This document shows, piece after piece, positions 1-7,098 of a stretch of 16,774 nucleotides of DNA. The stretch is taken from the NCBI GenBank assembly GCA_002396065.1, contig DGWE01000065.1, positions 1-16,774 on the forward strand, written 5' to 3'. A model generated the notes under the pieces. It was given only the letters and a program-made list of their open reading frames with translations. It searched no databases and was not told the DNA's origin. This DNA comes from Eubacteriaceae bacterium UBA4266. Its GTDB lineage: Bacteria; Bacillota; Clostridia; Eubacteriales; Eubacteriaceae. Numbering within the stretch: position 1 is the stretch's first letter; each line of letters starts with the position of its first letter. A program made the position numbers and the translations under genes.

Positions 1-8
1 TTTTCCAT
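1..8 (-). CDS. Possible first codons of a divergent gene (partial)
   Basis: On the minus strand an ATG at position 8 is preceded, about 10 bases upstream, by an AGAAAGGAAA stretch that could be a ribosome binding site. Only two full codons and part of a third lie inside the window, so nothing can be said about the product. It is listed because it would make 9-190 a divergent promoter region. It may equally be chance. Confidence 0.22.
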
Positions 9-36
9 TACACAATTTCCTTTCTGTAATTAAAAA

Positions 37-45
37 TGTTAAAAT
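37..45 (+). promoter_or_regulatory. Extended -10 promoter element before the EamA transporter gene
   Basis: TGtTAAAAT matches an extended -10 box, but no good -35 box is seen 16-18 bases upstream. The leader from here to the GTG at 191 is about 140 bases long. It contains two short dyads: ACGCGC/GCGCGT at 72-77 and 84-89, and GCCGTT/AACGGC at 114-119 and 133-138. Neither is followed by a U-run, so they do not look like terminators. I do not recognise a known riboswitch here. TGnTAAAAT recurs at 2108 and 15955. Confidence 0.4.
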
Positions 46-190
46 AAGACCGCAACCATTTTAGCACAAGGACGCGCGGTTATGCGCGTAAAATAGAAAT
101 CTGAAAAGGATTTGCCGTTCTAGAAAATGATAAACGGCTTAAAGATTTGAACGATCAAGGATGCAAAAGAAGTAAAGAAAAGAGGACAAT

Positions 191-1135
191 GTGGCACAAA
201 TAAAAAATTCAAAGGATCCGCTGACTAGGGGGCCGGTCGTGTTCGGCCTGGCCCTCGTCAGCTGCCTGCTCTGGGGCTCGGCCTTTTCGATGATCAAGCT
301 CGGCTACCGCTTTCTTTCCATTGGCGGCACCGCCGACCAGATTTTATTCGCCGGTCTGCGCTTCACCCTCACGGGCATTTTAACGGTGCTCATCGGCGGG
401 GCGATTTTTAAAGGGCCCTTTTGGCCGAAGCGGAGCGCCTGGCCCTGTGTGGCCTGGCTCGCCCTGTTTCAGACGATCCTGCAGTACACGCTGTTTTACA
501 TCAGCCTCGGGCATCTGTCTGGAGTGCGGGGCTCGATTATCAACGGCACTGGCACCTTTTGGGCCATTCTCGTGGCGTGTCTGATTTTCAGGCAGGAGCG
601 GCTCACCGCGCGGAAGCTCGCCGGCTGCGCCCTCGGCTTTTTCGGCATCCTGCTCGTCAACCTTTCGGGCCTGCATACAGGTGAGCCCTTTTCGCTGCTC
701 GGCGACGGCTTTATGATTCTCTCGACGATCGCCTCGTCGGTTTCGGCGGCACTGCTCCGGCAGTTCGGCGGCCGGGAAGAGCCCTATCTGCTCAGCGGCT
801 GGCAGTTCTTTTTCGGCGGGTTGATTTTGACGGCCGCGGGCTTGATTTTCGGCGGCCGCTTCGGCGTCCTGAATGTTCAGGGAATCGCCGTGCTGATCTA
901 TCTGGCCTTTGTATCGGCGGTGGCCTACGGGCTGTGGGCGCTGCTGTTGGCGCACAACCCGGTCTCCAAGGTGCAGATTTACTTCTTCGTCACGCCTGTG
1001 GCCGGGGTGTTTCTTTCGGCGTGGCTCCTTGGCGAAAAAAATCAGGCCCTCGGCTGGCCGGCGCTGCTGGCGCTGGTCTGCGTGTCGCTGGGCATTTACA
1101 TCGTCAATCGGCCGCAAAAAACTGTACAGCCTTAA
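191..1135 (+). CDS. DMT-superfamily transporter, EamA family
   Basis: A 314-residue integral membrane protein with about ten hydrophobic helices in two similar halves, the usual size and layout of a two-EamA-domain drug/metabolite exporter. The first helix region reads LVSCLLWGSAFSMIKLG, with the W-G-S-x-F pattern common at the start of EamA domains. The second half starts near residue 170, and the protein ends soon after a last helix with a basic tail. The start is GTG at 191, preceded by AGAGGA at 181-186. An in-frame ATG further in (GLALVSCLL region onwards) would remove part of the first helix. The substrate cannot be read from sequence; family members export amino acids, metabolites or drugs. 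It is separated by 55 bases from the aldo/keto reductase gene, which has its own strong ribosome binding site, so co-transcription is possible but not shown. Confidence 0.9.
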   Translation: MAQIKNSKDPLTRGPVVFGLALVSCLLWGSAFSMIKLGYRFLSIGGTADQILFAGLRFTLTGILTVLIGGAIFKGPFWPKRSAWPCVAWLALFQTILQYTLFYISLGHLSGVRGSIINGTGTFWAILVACLIFRQERLTARKLAGCALGFFGILLVNLSGLHTGEPFSLLGDGFMILSTIASSVSAALLRQFGGREEPYLLSGWQFFFGGLILTAAGLIFGGRFGVLNVQGIAVLIYLAFVSAVAYGLWALLLAHNPVSKVQIYFFVTPVAGVFLSAWLLGEKNQALGWPALLALVCVSLGIYIVNRPQKTVQP

Positions 1136-1190
1136 GATAATTAAGGTACAATAAAGACAATCCAACCAGTAATCCAAAAGGAGGATCATC

Positions 1191-2057
1191 ATGCAGCTTA
1201 AAAGTGCATCGGACCGCGTACCGCTGAGAAACGGCACAGCGATTCCCTGCCTGGGATTTGGCACCTACCAAATCCCTGACGACGCGCGCGCGGTCGAGGC
1301 GATCGACGCGGCGGTCGGCGCAGGTTACCGTTTGATCGACGGCGCGGCTTTTTATCATAATGAGGTTCACGTGGGCGAAGGCATCCGCCGCGCGCTGGAC
1401 AAATACGAACTGGATCGGGATGACTTGTTCATCACGAGTAAGGTTTGGAAGACCGATCGAGGCTATGACAACACGATGCGGGCCTTCGACCAGACCATGG
1501 CCGATTTGAAGCTCGACGTTCTTGACTTGTATTTGATTCACTGGCCGATGGTGCCCGCGCTCTCTGACGAGTGGGAAGCGGTCAACGTCGACACCTGGAA
1601 GGCGTTGACTGAGCTGTACAAATCGGGGCGCGTCCGGGCGATCGGCGTTTCCAATTTTAAACCAGCACACCTGAAGGCGCTGATGGACACCGAAGTGATC
1701 CCGATGGTGGATCAAATCCAATTCCACCCGGGGCTCGACCAGCAGGCTACCACTGATTTCTGTATGGGCCACGACATCATGATTGAAGGCTGGCGCCCGC
1801 TGGGGAAGGGAACGATTGTGGGCAGCCCCCTCATTGTCGAACGGGCGAGCCGCTACGGCGTCACGCCGGCGCAGCTGATCCTCAGGTGGGCGTTGCAGCA
1901 TCGCGTTATTCCGCTGCCGAAGGCCTCAAATCCGCAGCATATCGCAGAAAACACGAAGCTGTTCGATTTTGAAATCGCGCCGGAAGACATGGCGATGATC
2001 GACGCCATCGAAAAAGAGCCGGATCAATCCCACGATCCAGACTTCCAAACCGAATAA
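1191..2057 (+). CDS. Aldo/keto reductase
   Basis: A 288-residue NAD(P)H-dependent oxidoreductase of the aldo/keto reductase family, a single TIM-barrel domain of normal length. The catalytic tetrad is visible: Asp50 and Tyr55 in YRLIDGAAFYHNE, Lys84 in FITSKVW, and His117 in LYLIHWP. The family signature GRVRAIGVSNF follows near residues 146-156, and the nucleotide-binding loop lies near PLPKASNPQHIAENTKLFDF. The fold position usually read as IDTA is IDGA here, a minor change. The start at 1191 is fixed by AAAGGAGG at 1178-1185. A weak -10-like TACAAT lies at 1147-1152, so the gene may have its own promoter. The closest known group is the 2,5-diketo-gluconate/glyoxal reductase-like bacterial AKRs; the true substrate is unknown. 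No functional link to its neighbours is evident. Confidence 0.93.
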   Translation: MQLKSASDRVPLRNGTAIPCLGFGTYQIPDDARAVEAIDAAVGAGYRLIDGAAFYHNEVHVGEGIRRALDKYELDRDDLFITSKVWKTDRGYDNTMRAFDQTMADLKLDVLDLYLIHWPMVPALSDEWEAVNVDTWKALTELYKSGRVRAIGVSNFKPAHLKALMDTEVIPMVDQIQFHPGLDQQATTDFCMGHDIMIEGWRPLGKGTIVGSPLIVERASRYGVTPAQLILRWALQHRVIPLPKASNPQHIAENTKLFDFEIAPEDMAMIDAIEKEPDQSHDPDFQTE

Positions 2058-2107
2058 TGTTTACTTATGTCAAAATGAAAACCAATACGTTCAGAATTGT
2101 GAAAATA

Positions 2108-2116
2108 TGATAAAAT
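2108..2116 (+). promoter_or_regulatory. Extended -10 promoter element before rpiB
   Basis: TGaTAAAAT lies 36 bases before the rpiB start. The -35 region (about 2088-2093) is weak, which is common when a TGn extension is present. The expected transcription start is near 2123. Confidence 0.5.
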
Positions 2117-2151
2117 AGAAAAAGAACAAATTCACGATTGGAGAAAGTAAC

Positions 2152-2607
2152 ATGAAAATTGCGATTGGATCGGATCACGGCGGATACGAGCTCAAACAGA
2201 AGTTCATCGAAGAATTGAAGAATCAATATCAGGTCGAAGTCATCGACTGCGGCTGCGACAGCACGGATTCGGTGGACTATCCGGATTACGGCCGGAAGGT
2301 TGGCGAAACCGTCGTCTCCGGACAGGCGGACCGCGGAATTGTCATTTGCGGCACTGGTATCGGCATCAGCATTTCGGCGAACAAGGTGCCAGGGGTGCGC
2401 GCGGCGCTCTGTACCAACGAATACATGGCGATGATGACCCGCAAGCACAACAACGCCAACGTGCTCGCGCTGGGAGCCCGTGTGGTCGGCGACGAGCTGG
2501 CCAAGGACATTCTCCGGGTTTGGCTGACCACCGAATTTGAAGGCGGCCGTCATCAGAGACGGTTGGACAAAATTTCCGGGATTGAAGAAAAATACAGCCG
2601 TTCGTAA
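2152..2607 (+). CDS. rpiB: Ribose-5-phosphate isomerase B
   Basis: A 151-residue RpiB/LacAB-family sugar-phosphate isomerase, interconverting ribose-5-phosphate and ribulose-5-phosphate in the non-oxidative pentose phosphate pathway. Visible features are the N-terminal IAIGSDHGGYELK, then VDYPDYG, the active-site VICGTGIGISI with Cys66 as the catalytic base, and RKHNNANVLALGAR with His99 and Asn100. Length and motifs match free-standing RpiB. A single gene without a LacA/LacB partner argues against galactose-6-phosphate isomerase. An allose-phosphate isomerase role cannot be excluded. The start at 2152 has GGAGAAAG six bases upstream. The gene seems monocistronic: it has its own extended -10 box and a U-tailed hairpin at 2652-2700 downstream. 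Confidence 0.95.
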   Translation: MKIAIGSDHGGYELKQKFIEELKNQYQVEVIDCGCDSTDSVDYPDYGRKVGETVVSGQADRGIVICGTGIGISISANKVPGVRAALCTNEYMAMMTRKHNNANVLALGARVVGDELAKDILRVWLTTEFEGGRHQRRLDKISGIEEKYSRS

Positions 2608-2619
2608 TTTTTAAAGGAT

Positions 2620-2648
2620 TTGCAAAGTGGAGTAAAATCCACTATAAT
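2620..2648 (+). promoter_or_regulatory. Promoter with a dyad in the spacer, upstream of the AraC-type gene
   Basis: TTGCAA (2620-2625), a 17-base spacer and TATAAT (2643-2648) make a good vegetative promoter. AGTGGA (2626-2631) and TCCACT (2638-2643) form a 6-base inverted repeat filling the spacer, where a bound regulator would block RNA polymerase. The expected transcription start is near 2655. That is the base of the hairpin described in the next entry. Confidence 0.6.
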
Positions 2649-2651
2649 ATC

Positions 2652-2700
2652 AAAAGAATGCAAGGGCGCGTTAATTCTGCCCTTGCGTTCTTTTTTATTT
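2652..2700 (+). terminator. U-tailed hairpin: rpiB terminator and/or attenuator of the AraC-type gene
   Basis: GCAAGGGC (2660-2667) pairs perfectly with GCCCTTGC (2679-2686) around an 11-base loop. The stem is extended by a T:G wobble and then AAAAGAA (2652-2658) with TTCTTTT (2688-2694), and a T-rich run follows. It is a convincing intrinsic terminator and is partly palindromic, so it may work in both directions. It lies 45 bases after the rpiB stop but downstream of the 2620-2648 promoter, so transcripts from that promoter must cross it to reach the AraC-type gene. Confidence 0.75.
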
Positions 2701-2723
2701 TGCGTTCTAGAGAGGATGATTGT

Positions 2724-3524
2724 ATGGCCATTCAGCCATTTTTTGCACTGAGCACCGATACCTATTTTGTCCGTCGGGTGCATCAGGCGGGGATTACCCA
2801 AACCTACGCCTATACTCCCGATCCCTCGCGGTGCAGAACCACTGGGGTGCCGGACGGTTCGATCGACATTCAATTTGATTTTTATCAAAATGATGTCCGG
2901 GCGCTCGTGTTGGGGCCCGTGCCCAGCCACAACGTGTTAGAGACGGAGCCGGGACATTTTTACTTTGGCATCCGCTTCGATCCCGGTGTGCTGCCGCCCT
3001 TTATCGACGGGAAATTTCGGGATTTCTGCGATCAGGTTGTGCCCCTCGACGACTGCATTACCGATCGAAAGCTGGAAGAAGATTTAATCCAGAGCCATTT
3101 CATGGGCATGCGCACGGATATTCTGCTTCAGGCGATGCACGACCACGTCGATGCAGAAAAGGACGTGGCCCAGAAGCTTTTCGTGGACGCGGTCATTCAA
3201 TGGATCGTCAAGTCAAAGGGCTGCATCCGCATGGATGAGCTGGCGGCTCACATGCAGTACAGCACGCGCTACATCGATAAAGTTTTCAGCCAAACGATGG
3301 GCATCAGCCCGAAGCAGTTCAGCCAGGCGATCCGCTTTCAAAATACGCTGTCCCAGCTGACCCACGGCAGATCGATCAAAATGGTGGATCTGGCGCAGCT
3401 CTGCGGGTATTACGACCAGTCACAGATGACCCGCTACTTTAAATCCGCGACGGGTCTGACCCCGAAGAAATACCGGGATCAGATCGTCAACAGCAATTAC
3501 GAGAGCAAATTCATTAATTGTTAA
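2724..3524 (+). CDS. AraC-family transcriptional regulator
   Basis: A 266-residue regulator with an N-terminal sensing domain (about residues 1-150) and a C-terminal AraC-type double helix-turn-helix domain (about 160-260). The N-terminal part includes TTGVPDGSIDIQFDF and VLGPVPSHNV, typical of the cupin-like effector domains of this family. The DNA-binding domain shows IRMDELAAHMQYSTRYIDKVF for the first HTH and MVDLAQLCGYYDQSQMTRYF, then ATGLTPKKYR, for the second. The start at 2724 is chosen because AGAGGA lies just upstream. A longer in-frame ATG at 2658 falls inside the hairpin stem and has no ribosome binding site. The gene is convergent with the amine oxidation block at 3570-10170, 45 bases away, which makes it a candidate regulator of that block; this is inference from position only. 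The ligand is unknown. Confidence 0.9.
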   Translation: MAIQPFFALSTDTYFVRRVHQAGITQTYAYTPDPSRCRTTGVPDGSIDIQFDFYQNDVRALVLGPVPSHNVLETEPGHFYFGIRFDPGVLPPFIDGKFRDFCDQVVPLDDCITDRKLEEDLIQSHFMGMRTDILLQAMHDHVDAEKDVAQKLFVDAVIQWIVKSKGCIRMDELAAHMQYSTRYIDKVFSQTMGISPKQFSQAIRFQNTLSQLTHGRSIKMVDLAQLCGYYDQSQMTRYFKSATGLTPKKYRDQIVNSNYESKFINC

Positions 3525-3539
3525 ATTTTGCTGATTTCA

Positions 3540-3558
3540 AATCGAGTCGATTATTTTT
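3540..3558. terminator. Weak hairpin between convergent genes
   Basis: AATCG (3540-3544) and CGATT (3548-3552) can pair around a 3-base loop, followed on the + strand by ATTTTTC. It is the only hairpin in the 45 bases between the AraC-type gene and the convergent FAD oxidoreductase gene. The stem is short, so termination efficiency is doubtful. Confidence 0.3.
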
Positions 3559-3569
3559 CACGTTTTTCT

Positions 3570-4697
3570 TTATGCCTTTGCTTTAAATCGGTCGTAGGTC
3601 AGGCCGAAGATGTCGACCGTCGTGTCCGGCCCTTCGATGAGTTCGGATACGGTCATGCCGACAGCCGGCGCGATGCCGAAGCCGTGGCCGCTGAAGCCGC
3701 AGGCCAGAATCAAGCCCGGCACTTCGTCGATGCGGTCGATGACCGGCACGCCGTCGACCATGTGGTCCATCCAGCCGGCCCAGGTCCGCACAATTTTCGC
3801 GTTGGCGAGCCGGGGCATGTATTTGATGATCCCGCGGCAGATACACGGCGCCGTGATCGAATGGGTCACCGGTGTGCCGTTGTCGCTGTTCACGGCTTCG
3901 AGGCCGGAGGAGCCGCCGAAGACGAAGGAGCCGTGGGCGGTTTGATGGCCGTAAAAATCGGCTTCTGCCGTTCCGAGCATCTGCGGGAACATATCCGGTT
4001 CCTGTTCGGTGACCAGCGCTTCGATGAGCACAGAGCTCATTGGGATGTCGATGCCGACTTGGCTCGCGATGGGGCGGGCGCCGAGGCCGCAGGCCAAAAT
4101 AATGGTATCCCCTTCGAAGACGCCCTTATCCGTTTCGACGATTTTCAATTTGCCGGCCTTTTTCTTCAGTCCCGTGACGCTTGTTTCAGTGTAGAACTGC
4201 ACGCCGAGTTCCCGCGCCTTCATGTAAAAGGCAAGGGTCGCCTTCAGCGGGTTGGCGTGGCCGTCAGTGGGACACCAGCTCGCGCCGACAACTTCGTCGG
4301 ACATGTAGGGGTTGATGGCCTGCACTTCCTTGCCGTCGATCATCCGCATGTCGAGGCCGCAGCTCTGTCCAACTTTGGCCAAGCCTTCTAGAATTTTCAA
4401 GTGTGCCGGGGTTTTCCCGAGACGGAGATTGCCCTTTTTGACGTATTCGACGTCGTAGCCCAGTTCGTCGGACAGGCCCGGCCAGAGATTTTCGATGCCG
4501 TACATGGCCAGAGGCAGTTCTCTCGCGTCACGGCCAGACTGGCGGACCCCGCCGCCGTTACGGCTGGATCCGCCGTTGCCGACAATGGCACTTTTTTCCA
4601 ATACGATGACCGAATGGCCTTTTTTTGCGGTGTAATACGCGATGGCGTTGCCGATGATGCCGGCACCGACCACGATCACGTCTGCTGTTGTTTTCAT
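3570..4697 (-). CDS. DAO-family FAD-dependent amine/amino-acid dehydrogenase subunit (HcnC/SoxB-like)
   Basis: A 375-residue flavoprotein of the D-amino-acid oxidase superfamily and the last gene of the block. The Rossmann FAD motif is VVVGAGIIG (residues 8-16), followed by the glutamate in VIVLEKS that binds the ribose of FAD. RTWAGWMDHMVDGVPVIDR and CGFSGHGFGIAPAVG (from residue 333) are the C-terminal FAD/substrate signatures of the sarcosine oxidase beta, HcnC, OoxB and D-hydroxyproline dehydrogenase group. It most likely oxidises a C-N bond of an amino acid, imino acid or N-substituted amino acid and passes electrons to the partner subunits. Its ATG overlaps the stop of the BFD-like gene by one base (TAATG), so translation is probably coupled. 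GAGG lies 10 bases upstream of the start. The substrate cannot be assigned. The likely anaerobic host argues against O2 as the electron acceptor, despite the 'oxidase' names in the family. Confidence 0.88.
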   Translation of the reverse strand: MKTTADVIVVGAGIIGNAIAYYTAKKGHSVIVLEKSAIVGNGGSSRNGGGVRQSGRDARELPLAMYGIENLWPGLSDELGYDVEYVKKGNLRLGKTPAHLKILEGLAKVGQSCGLDMRMIDGKEVQAINPYMSDEVVGASWCPTDGHANPLKATLAFYMKARELGVQFYTETSVTGLKKKAGKLKIVETDKGVFEGDTIILACGLGARPIASQVGIDIPMSSVLIEALVTEQEPDMFPQMLGTAEADFYGHQTAHGSFVFGGSSGLEAVNSDNGTPVTHSITAPCICRGIIKYMPRLANAKIVRTWAGWMDHMVDGVPVIDRIDEVPGLILACGFSGHGFGIAPAVGMTVSELIEGPDTTVDIFGLTYDRFKAKA

Positions 4698-5047
4698 TAG
4701 AAATTTACCTCGCTTTCTGTGGCGATGACCTGCATTTCAGTCGGGCGCATCGGCGCTCTCGATGTGGCCGGTTCGAGCAGGGCCGGGGAGACGCCGAGCT
4801 CTCTGGCGACAATGCCCTTCACCAGTTTGCTGCAGGTTTGGCCCTGGCAGAGCCCCATGCCGCAGCGCAGGTAGCGGCGGATTTCCGCGATGGTCCAGAG
4901 ACCCGCGTGGACGGCCTTCCGAATTTCACCCTTTGTGACTTCTTCACAGCGGCAGACGATCATGTCGTCGTCCGGCGCCGGAACAAAGGGACCGATATCC
5001 GCACAGCGGTCGCTTAATGTGGTTAATGGTTGTTTATTTTCACTCAT
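4697..5047 (-). CDS. BFD-like [2Fe-2S] subunit
   Basis: A 116-residue protein with a bacterioferritin-associated-ferredoxin-like (BFD/Fer2_BFD) domain at about residues 29-85. The four ligands fit the family spacing: Cys32 and Cys34 in VCRCEEV, then Cys67 and Cys72 in GLCQGQTC, with 32 residues between Cys34 and Cys67. An extra Cys62 sits in LRCGMG. In HcnB, OoxA and related proteins this domain is usually fused to the C-terminus of the FAD/NAD subunit. Here it is a separate gene, and the neighbouring FAD subunit carries a ferredoxin domain instead. It probably relays electrons inside the dehydrogenase complex. The gene starts 15 bases after the stop of the FAD/NAD oxidoreductase and overlaps the next gene by one base. 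The ribosome binding site is weak (GAGAA), which suggests coupling to upstream translation. Confidence 0.88.
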   Translation of the reverse strand: MSENKQPLTTLSDRCADIGPFVPAPDDDMIVCRCEEVTKGEIRKAVHAGLWTIAEIRRYLRCGMGLCQGQTCSKLVKGIVARELGVSPALLEPATSRAPMRPTEMQVIATESEVNF

Positions 5048-5062
5048 GGTTCATTCTCGTTT

Positions 5063-6640
5063 CTATTCAGCTTTGAAAAACCGCGCTTTCATCGCGTAGG
5101 CCTTTGGCACCTTCATCGTTAACAGTGTGGTCTGATCGAAGGCTTTGGCGGTGCGCAGGTTGACGACCGTCGCGTCGCAGATCGGTTCGCCCTTTCGCGA
5201 AAGCGCTTTGCCGACCGCGCCCTTTTCAGGAACCGGCAGGAATTCGTAAGGCAGGGTGATTTCCGCCGTGCCATCTCCGCAGTCCTCGTCGATCAAGAAG
5301 ATCGCTTGGCCCGGGCAGGACGCGACGCACATGCCGCAGTTCACACACGGGTTGTCTTCGTTGATGTGGGGCAGTGTCGTGATTTTGTCGCCGACCTCAA
5401 TGCATTTTTTCGGGCAGGCATCCTGGCACGGGTTGCACGGGATGTTCTGGGTGCACTCGATAACCGGGTGGACGCCGGGTCTGTGGGTCACGCCTGGGAA
5501 GCGTTCGATTTCGTCGTCGGCGACAAAGCCGTGGTGCAGCAGCGAATCGGAAACCGGAATGCCTTCGTCGGTCTTTTCGATGCGCTTGCCCTTGTTGCCC
5601 GGCGCGAACATGCCCTGGCGCAGGCCTGAGAGGGCCGCATCCAGTTCGTCTTCGCCCTCTGAAAAGTCGGCGTCCTTGATGTAGCCGAGGTATTCAGCGG
5701 CGTAAAGTCCGGCCTGGCGTCCTTCGATCATCGCCGAGCTGGCTTCTTCGATACCGGCCACATCCCCTGCGGCGAAAATGCCGGGGACAGAAGTGGCGCC
5801 GTGGGCGTCGATAATCGGCACCTGACCGCCGCGTTTCGGATTGTCCTCCATTTTGCAGCCGGCCATTTTGAGCAGCTGGCTCATTGGCGACAGGCCGACC
5901 GCGACGCAGATCGTGTCGACGTCGAAATGTTTTTCCGTTCCGGGAATGAAGTTGAAGTGGCTGTCCACTTCGGCGATGGTGACGCCGGTGACGTGATCGT
6001 CGCCTTCAGCCTCGACGATGGTGTGGGACAGGTAGAAGGGCACGCCGGTTCTGGCGACCTTGGACGCGTGAACGCCGTAGCCGCCGACAGACGGCGCGGC
6101 GTCGGCCAGTGCGACGACGTCGCATCCGGCCTGCAGCAGCTGGAAGGAGACGACCAGGCCGACGTTCCCGGTGCCGAGCATTAAAATGCGGTTGCCGGGC
6201 TTGACACCGTGAAGGTTCATCATGGTCTGGGCCGCGCCCGCGCCGATGACGCCGGGGAGGGTCCATCCCTTGAAGGTAACCATGTTTTCAGAGGCGCCAG
6301 TCGCGACGATGATCGCGTCGGCCTTGATGTGTTCGATGGCTTCGCCGATTCTCACGACGACTTCCTTTTCCATGTAAATGCCCATGACGGTCGCGTTCAG
6401 GACGACGTCGACGCCGGCCTTGCCCGCTTCGTCGAGAAGGGTCTGGCCGATGCGGAATCCGCGGATTTTCGCCTTGTGTTCCTTTGAGCCGAAGAATTTG
6501 TGAATCTGTTTAAAGAGCTGGCCGCCGGGACGGGCGTTTTCGTCGAAAACGACGGTGGAGAGCCCCCGGCTGGAGGCTTCGATGGCGGCGGAGAGCCCGG
6601 CTGGGCCTGCGCCAATGACGATTAAATCAACACGTTTCAT
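5063..6640 (-). CDS. FAD/NAD-dependent oxidoreductase with C-terminal 2x[4Fe-4S]-type domain (HcnB/OoxA-like)
   Basis: A 525-residue flavoprotein. Residues 1-330 form a pyridine nucleotide-disulphide oxidoreductase-type module: FAD motif VIGAGPAGLSAA (from 8), second dinucleotide site LGTGNVGLV (155-163) and the late FAD motif IFAAGDVAG (289-297). There is no redox-active CxxC in the first half, so it is not a thioredoxin reductase. Residues about 390-450 add a ferredoxin domain with Cys396, 402, 405 and 409 followed by Pro, and a standard CVNCGMCVASCP set (432, 435, 438, 442). The first set is atypically spaced. A region of about 70 residues follows to the end. The role is probably electron transfer from the DAO-type subunit to an acceptor such as a ferredoxin or NAD. 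The start at 6640 has GGAGG seven bases upstream and overlaps the preceding stop (ATGA). A C-terminal ferredoxin in place of a BFD domain sets it apart from HcnB and OoxA. Confidence 0.88.
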   Translation of the reverse strand: MKRVDLIVIGAGPAGLSAAIEASSRGLSTVVFDENARPGGQLFKQIHKFFGSKEHKAKIRGFRIGQTLLDEAGKAGVDVVLNATVMGIYMEKEVVVRIGEAIEHIKADAIIVATGASENMVTFKGWTLPGVIGAGAAQTMMNLHGVKPGNRILMLGTGNVGLVVSFQLLQAGCDVVALADAAPSVGGYGVHASKVARTGVPFYLSHTIVEAEGDDHVTGVTIAEVDSHFNFIPGTEKHFDVDTICVAVGLSPMSQLLKMAGCKMEDNPKRGGQVPIIDAHGATSVPGIFAAGDVAGIEEASSAMIEGRQAGLYAAEYLGYIKDADFSEGEDELDAALSGLRQGMFAPGNKGKRIEKTDEGIPVSDSLLHHGFVADDEIERFPGVTHRPGVHPVIECTQNIPCNPCQDACPKKCIEVGDKITTLPHINEDNPCVNCGMCVASCPGQAIFLIDEDCGDGTAEITLPYEFLPVPEKGAVGKALSRKGEPICDATVVNLRTAKAFDQTTLLTMKVPKAYAMKARFFKAE

Positions 6641-6975
6641 GCTTTTTCCTCCAATTCTGGAAAGGGTTCAGCCGAGACGCCGTATTGGGTCTGGACGGTC
6701 ATGCCGGCTTTCAGCGGGGTCATACAGGTGCGAACGTTGGGCTGTCCGTCAACGATCATGACGCAGTCGGTGCAGCGCCCGATCGCGCAGAAAATGCCCC
6801 GCGGGCTGTGCTTTTTGGAGGTGTAGCGGTGGACCATGACGCCGGCTGCCTTGAGCGCCATCGCAATCGGCTCACCTTCGTAACCGGTCATCGGTTTGCC
6901 GTCGTAAGTGAAATTGACTTTAGGGCCCTTTTCGTATGTCCCTAAAATCGGGTGGGTGGTTAATCTTGTACTCAT
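6637..6975 (-). CDS. Small [2Fe-2S] ferredoxin-like subunit (HcnA/SoxA N-terminal-like)
   Basis: A 112-residue protein of the Fer2_4 type found as HcnA, as LhpF-like subunits and as the N-terminus of sarcosine oxidase alpha. The cluster ligands are Cys63, Cys68, Cys71 and Cys84 in IFCAIGRCTDC and VRTC. The upstream GYEGEPIAMALKAAGV matches the usual 'G-E-x-I-A-x-A-L-x-A-x-G' helix. It should form the gamma-type subunit of the dehydrogenase complex with the three genes that follow. The start has AGAGGA five bases before the ATG at 6975. The gene overlaps the next one by four bases. A 123-base gap with a large hairpin separates it from the cyclodeaminase-family gene, so it may begin its own translational unit within the block. 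Confidence 0.88.
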   Translation of the reverse strand: MSTRLTTHPILGTYEKGPKVNFTYDGKPMTGYEGEPIAMALKAAGVMVHRYTSKKHSPRGIFCAIGRCTDCVMIVDGQPNVRTCMTPLKAGMTVQTQYGVSAEPFPELEEKA

Positions 6976-7000
6976 GTGTTCCTCTGTTTCTAATATAGAT

Positions 7001-7041
7001 AAAAGAGTCCTGAAGGCAGGAACTGTCCTCAGGAGTCTTTT
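7001..7041 (-). terminator. Long hairpin between the cyclodeaminase-family gene and the dehydrogenase genes
   Basis: Arms 7001-7013 and 7029-7041 are complementary over 13 positions with one mismatch, and the 15-base loop can pair further (GGCAG/CTGTC with a wobble). On the minus strand the right part ends in CTTTTATC, a short U-run of four. It could be an inefficient terminator, an RNA processing site or a stabiliser between the first three and last four genes of the block. A palindrome GATCC-TTA-GGATC overlaps the stop codon of the upstream gene. A TATATT box lies between the hairpin and the start at 6975, but it has no good -35. Confidence 0.5.
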
Positions 7042-7098
7042 GTGAAGAAGTCAGTAAATGGATGTTTTCAATAAAGATTAAAGGAGAGATCCTTAGGA

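Noticed and set aside
46..190. Guanidine-type or other known riboswitch before the EamA transporter gene
   Set aside because: DMT transporters are sometimes riboswitch-controlled, but the two short dyads here do not match any conserved core I know, and no terminator or SD-masking stem is seen.
380..1264. 294-codon minus-strand frame across the EamA transporter gene
   Set aside because: It is antisense to a clear membrane protein. The translation is rich in Arg, Gln and Pro with no domain, as expected of a shadow frame in GC-rich DNA.
2658..2723. A longer start for the AraC-type gene, adding 22 residues
   Set aside because: The ATG lies within the stem of the U-tailed hairpin and has no ribosome binding site. 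The ATG at 2724 has AGAGGA upstream, and the protein begins normally there.
3528..4391. 287-codon plus-strand frame opposite the DAO-type gene
   Set aside because: It is antisense to a gene with clear FAD motifs and shows no domain of its own.
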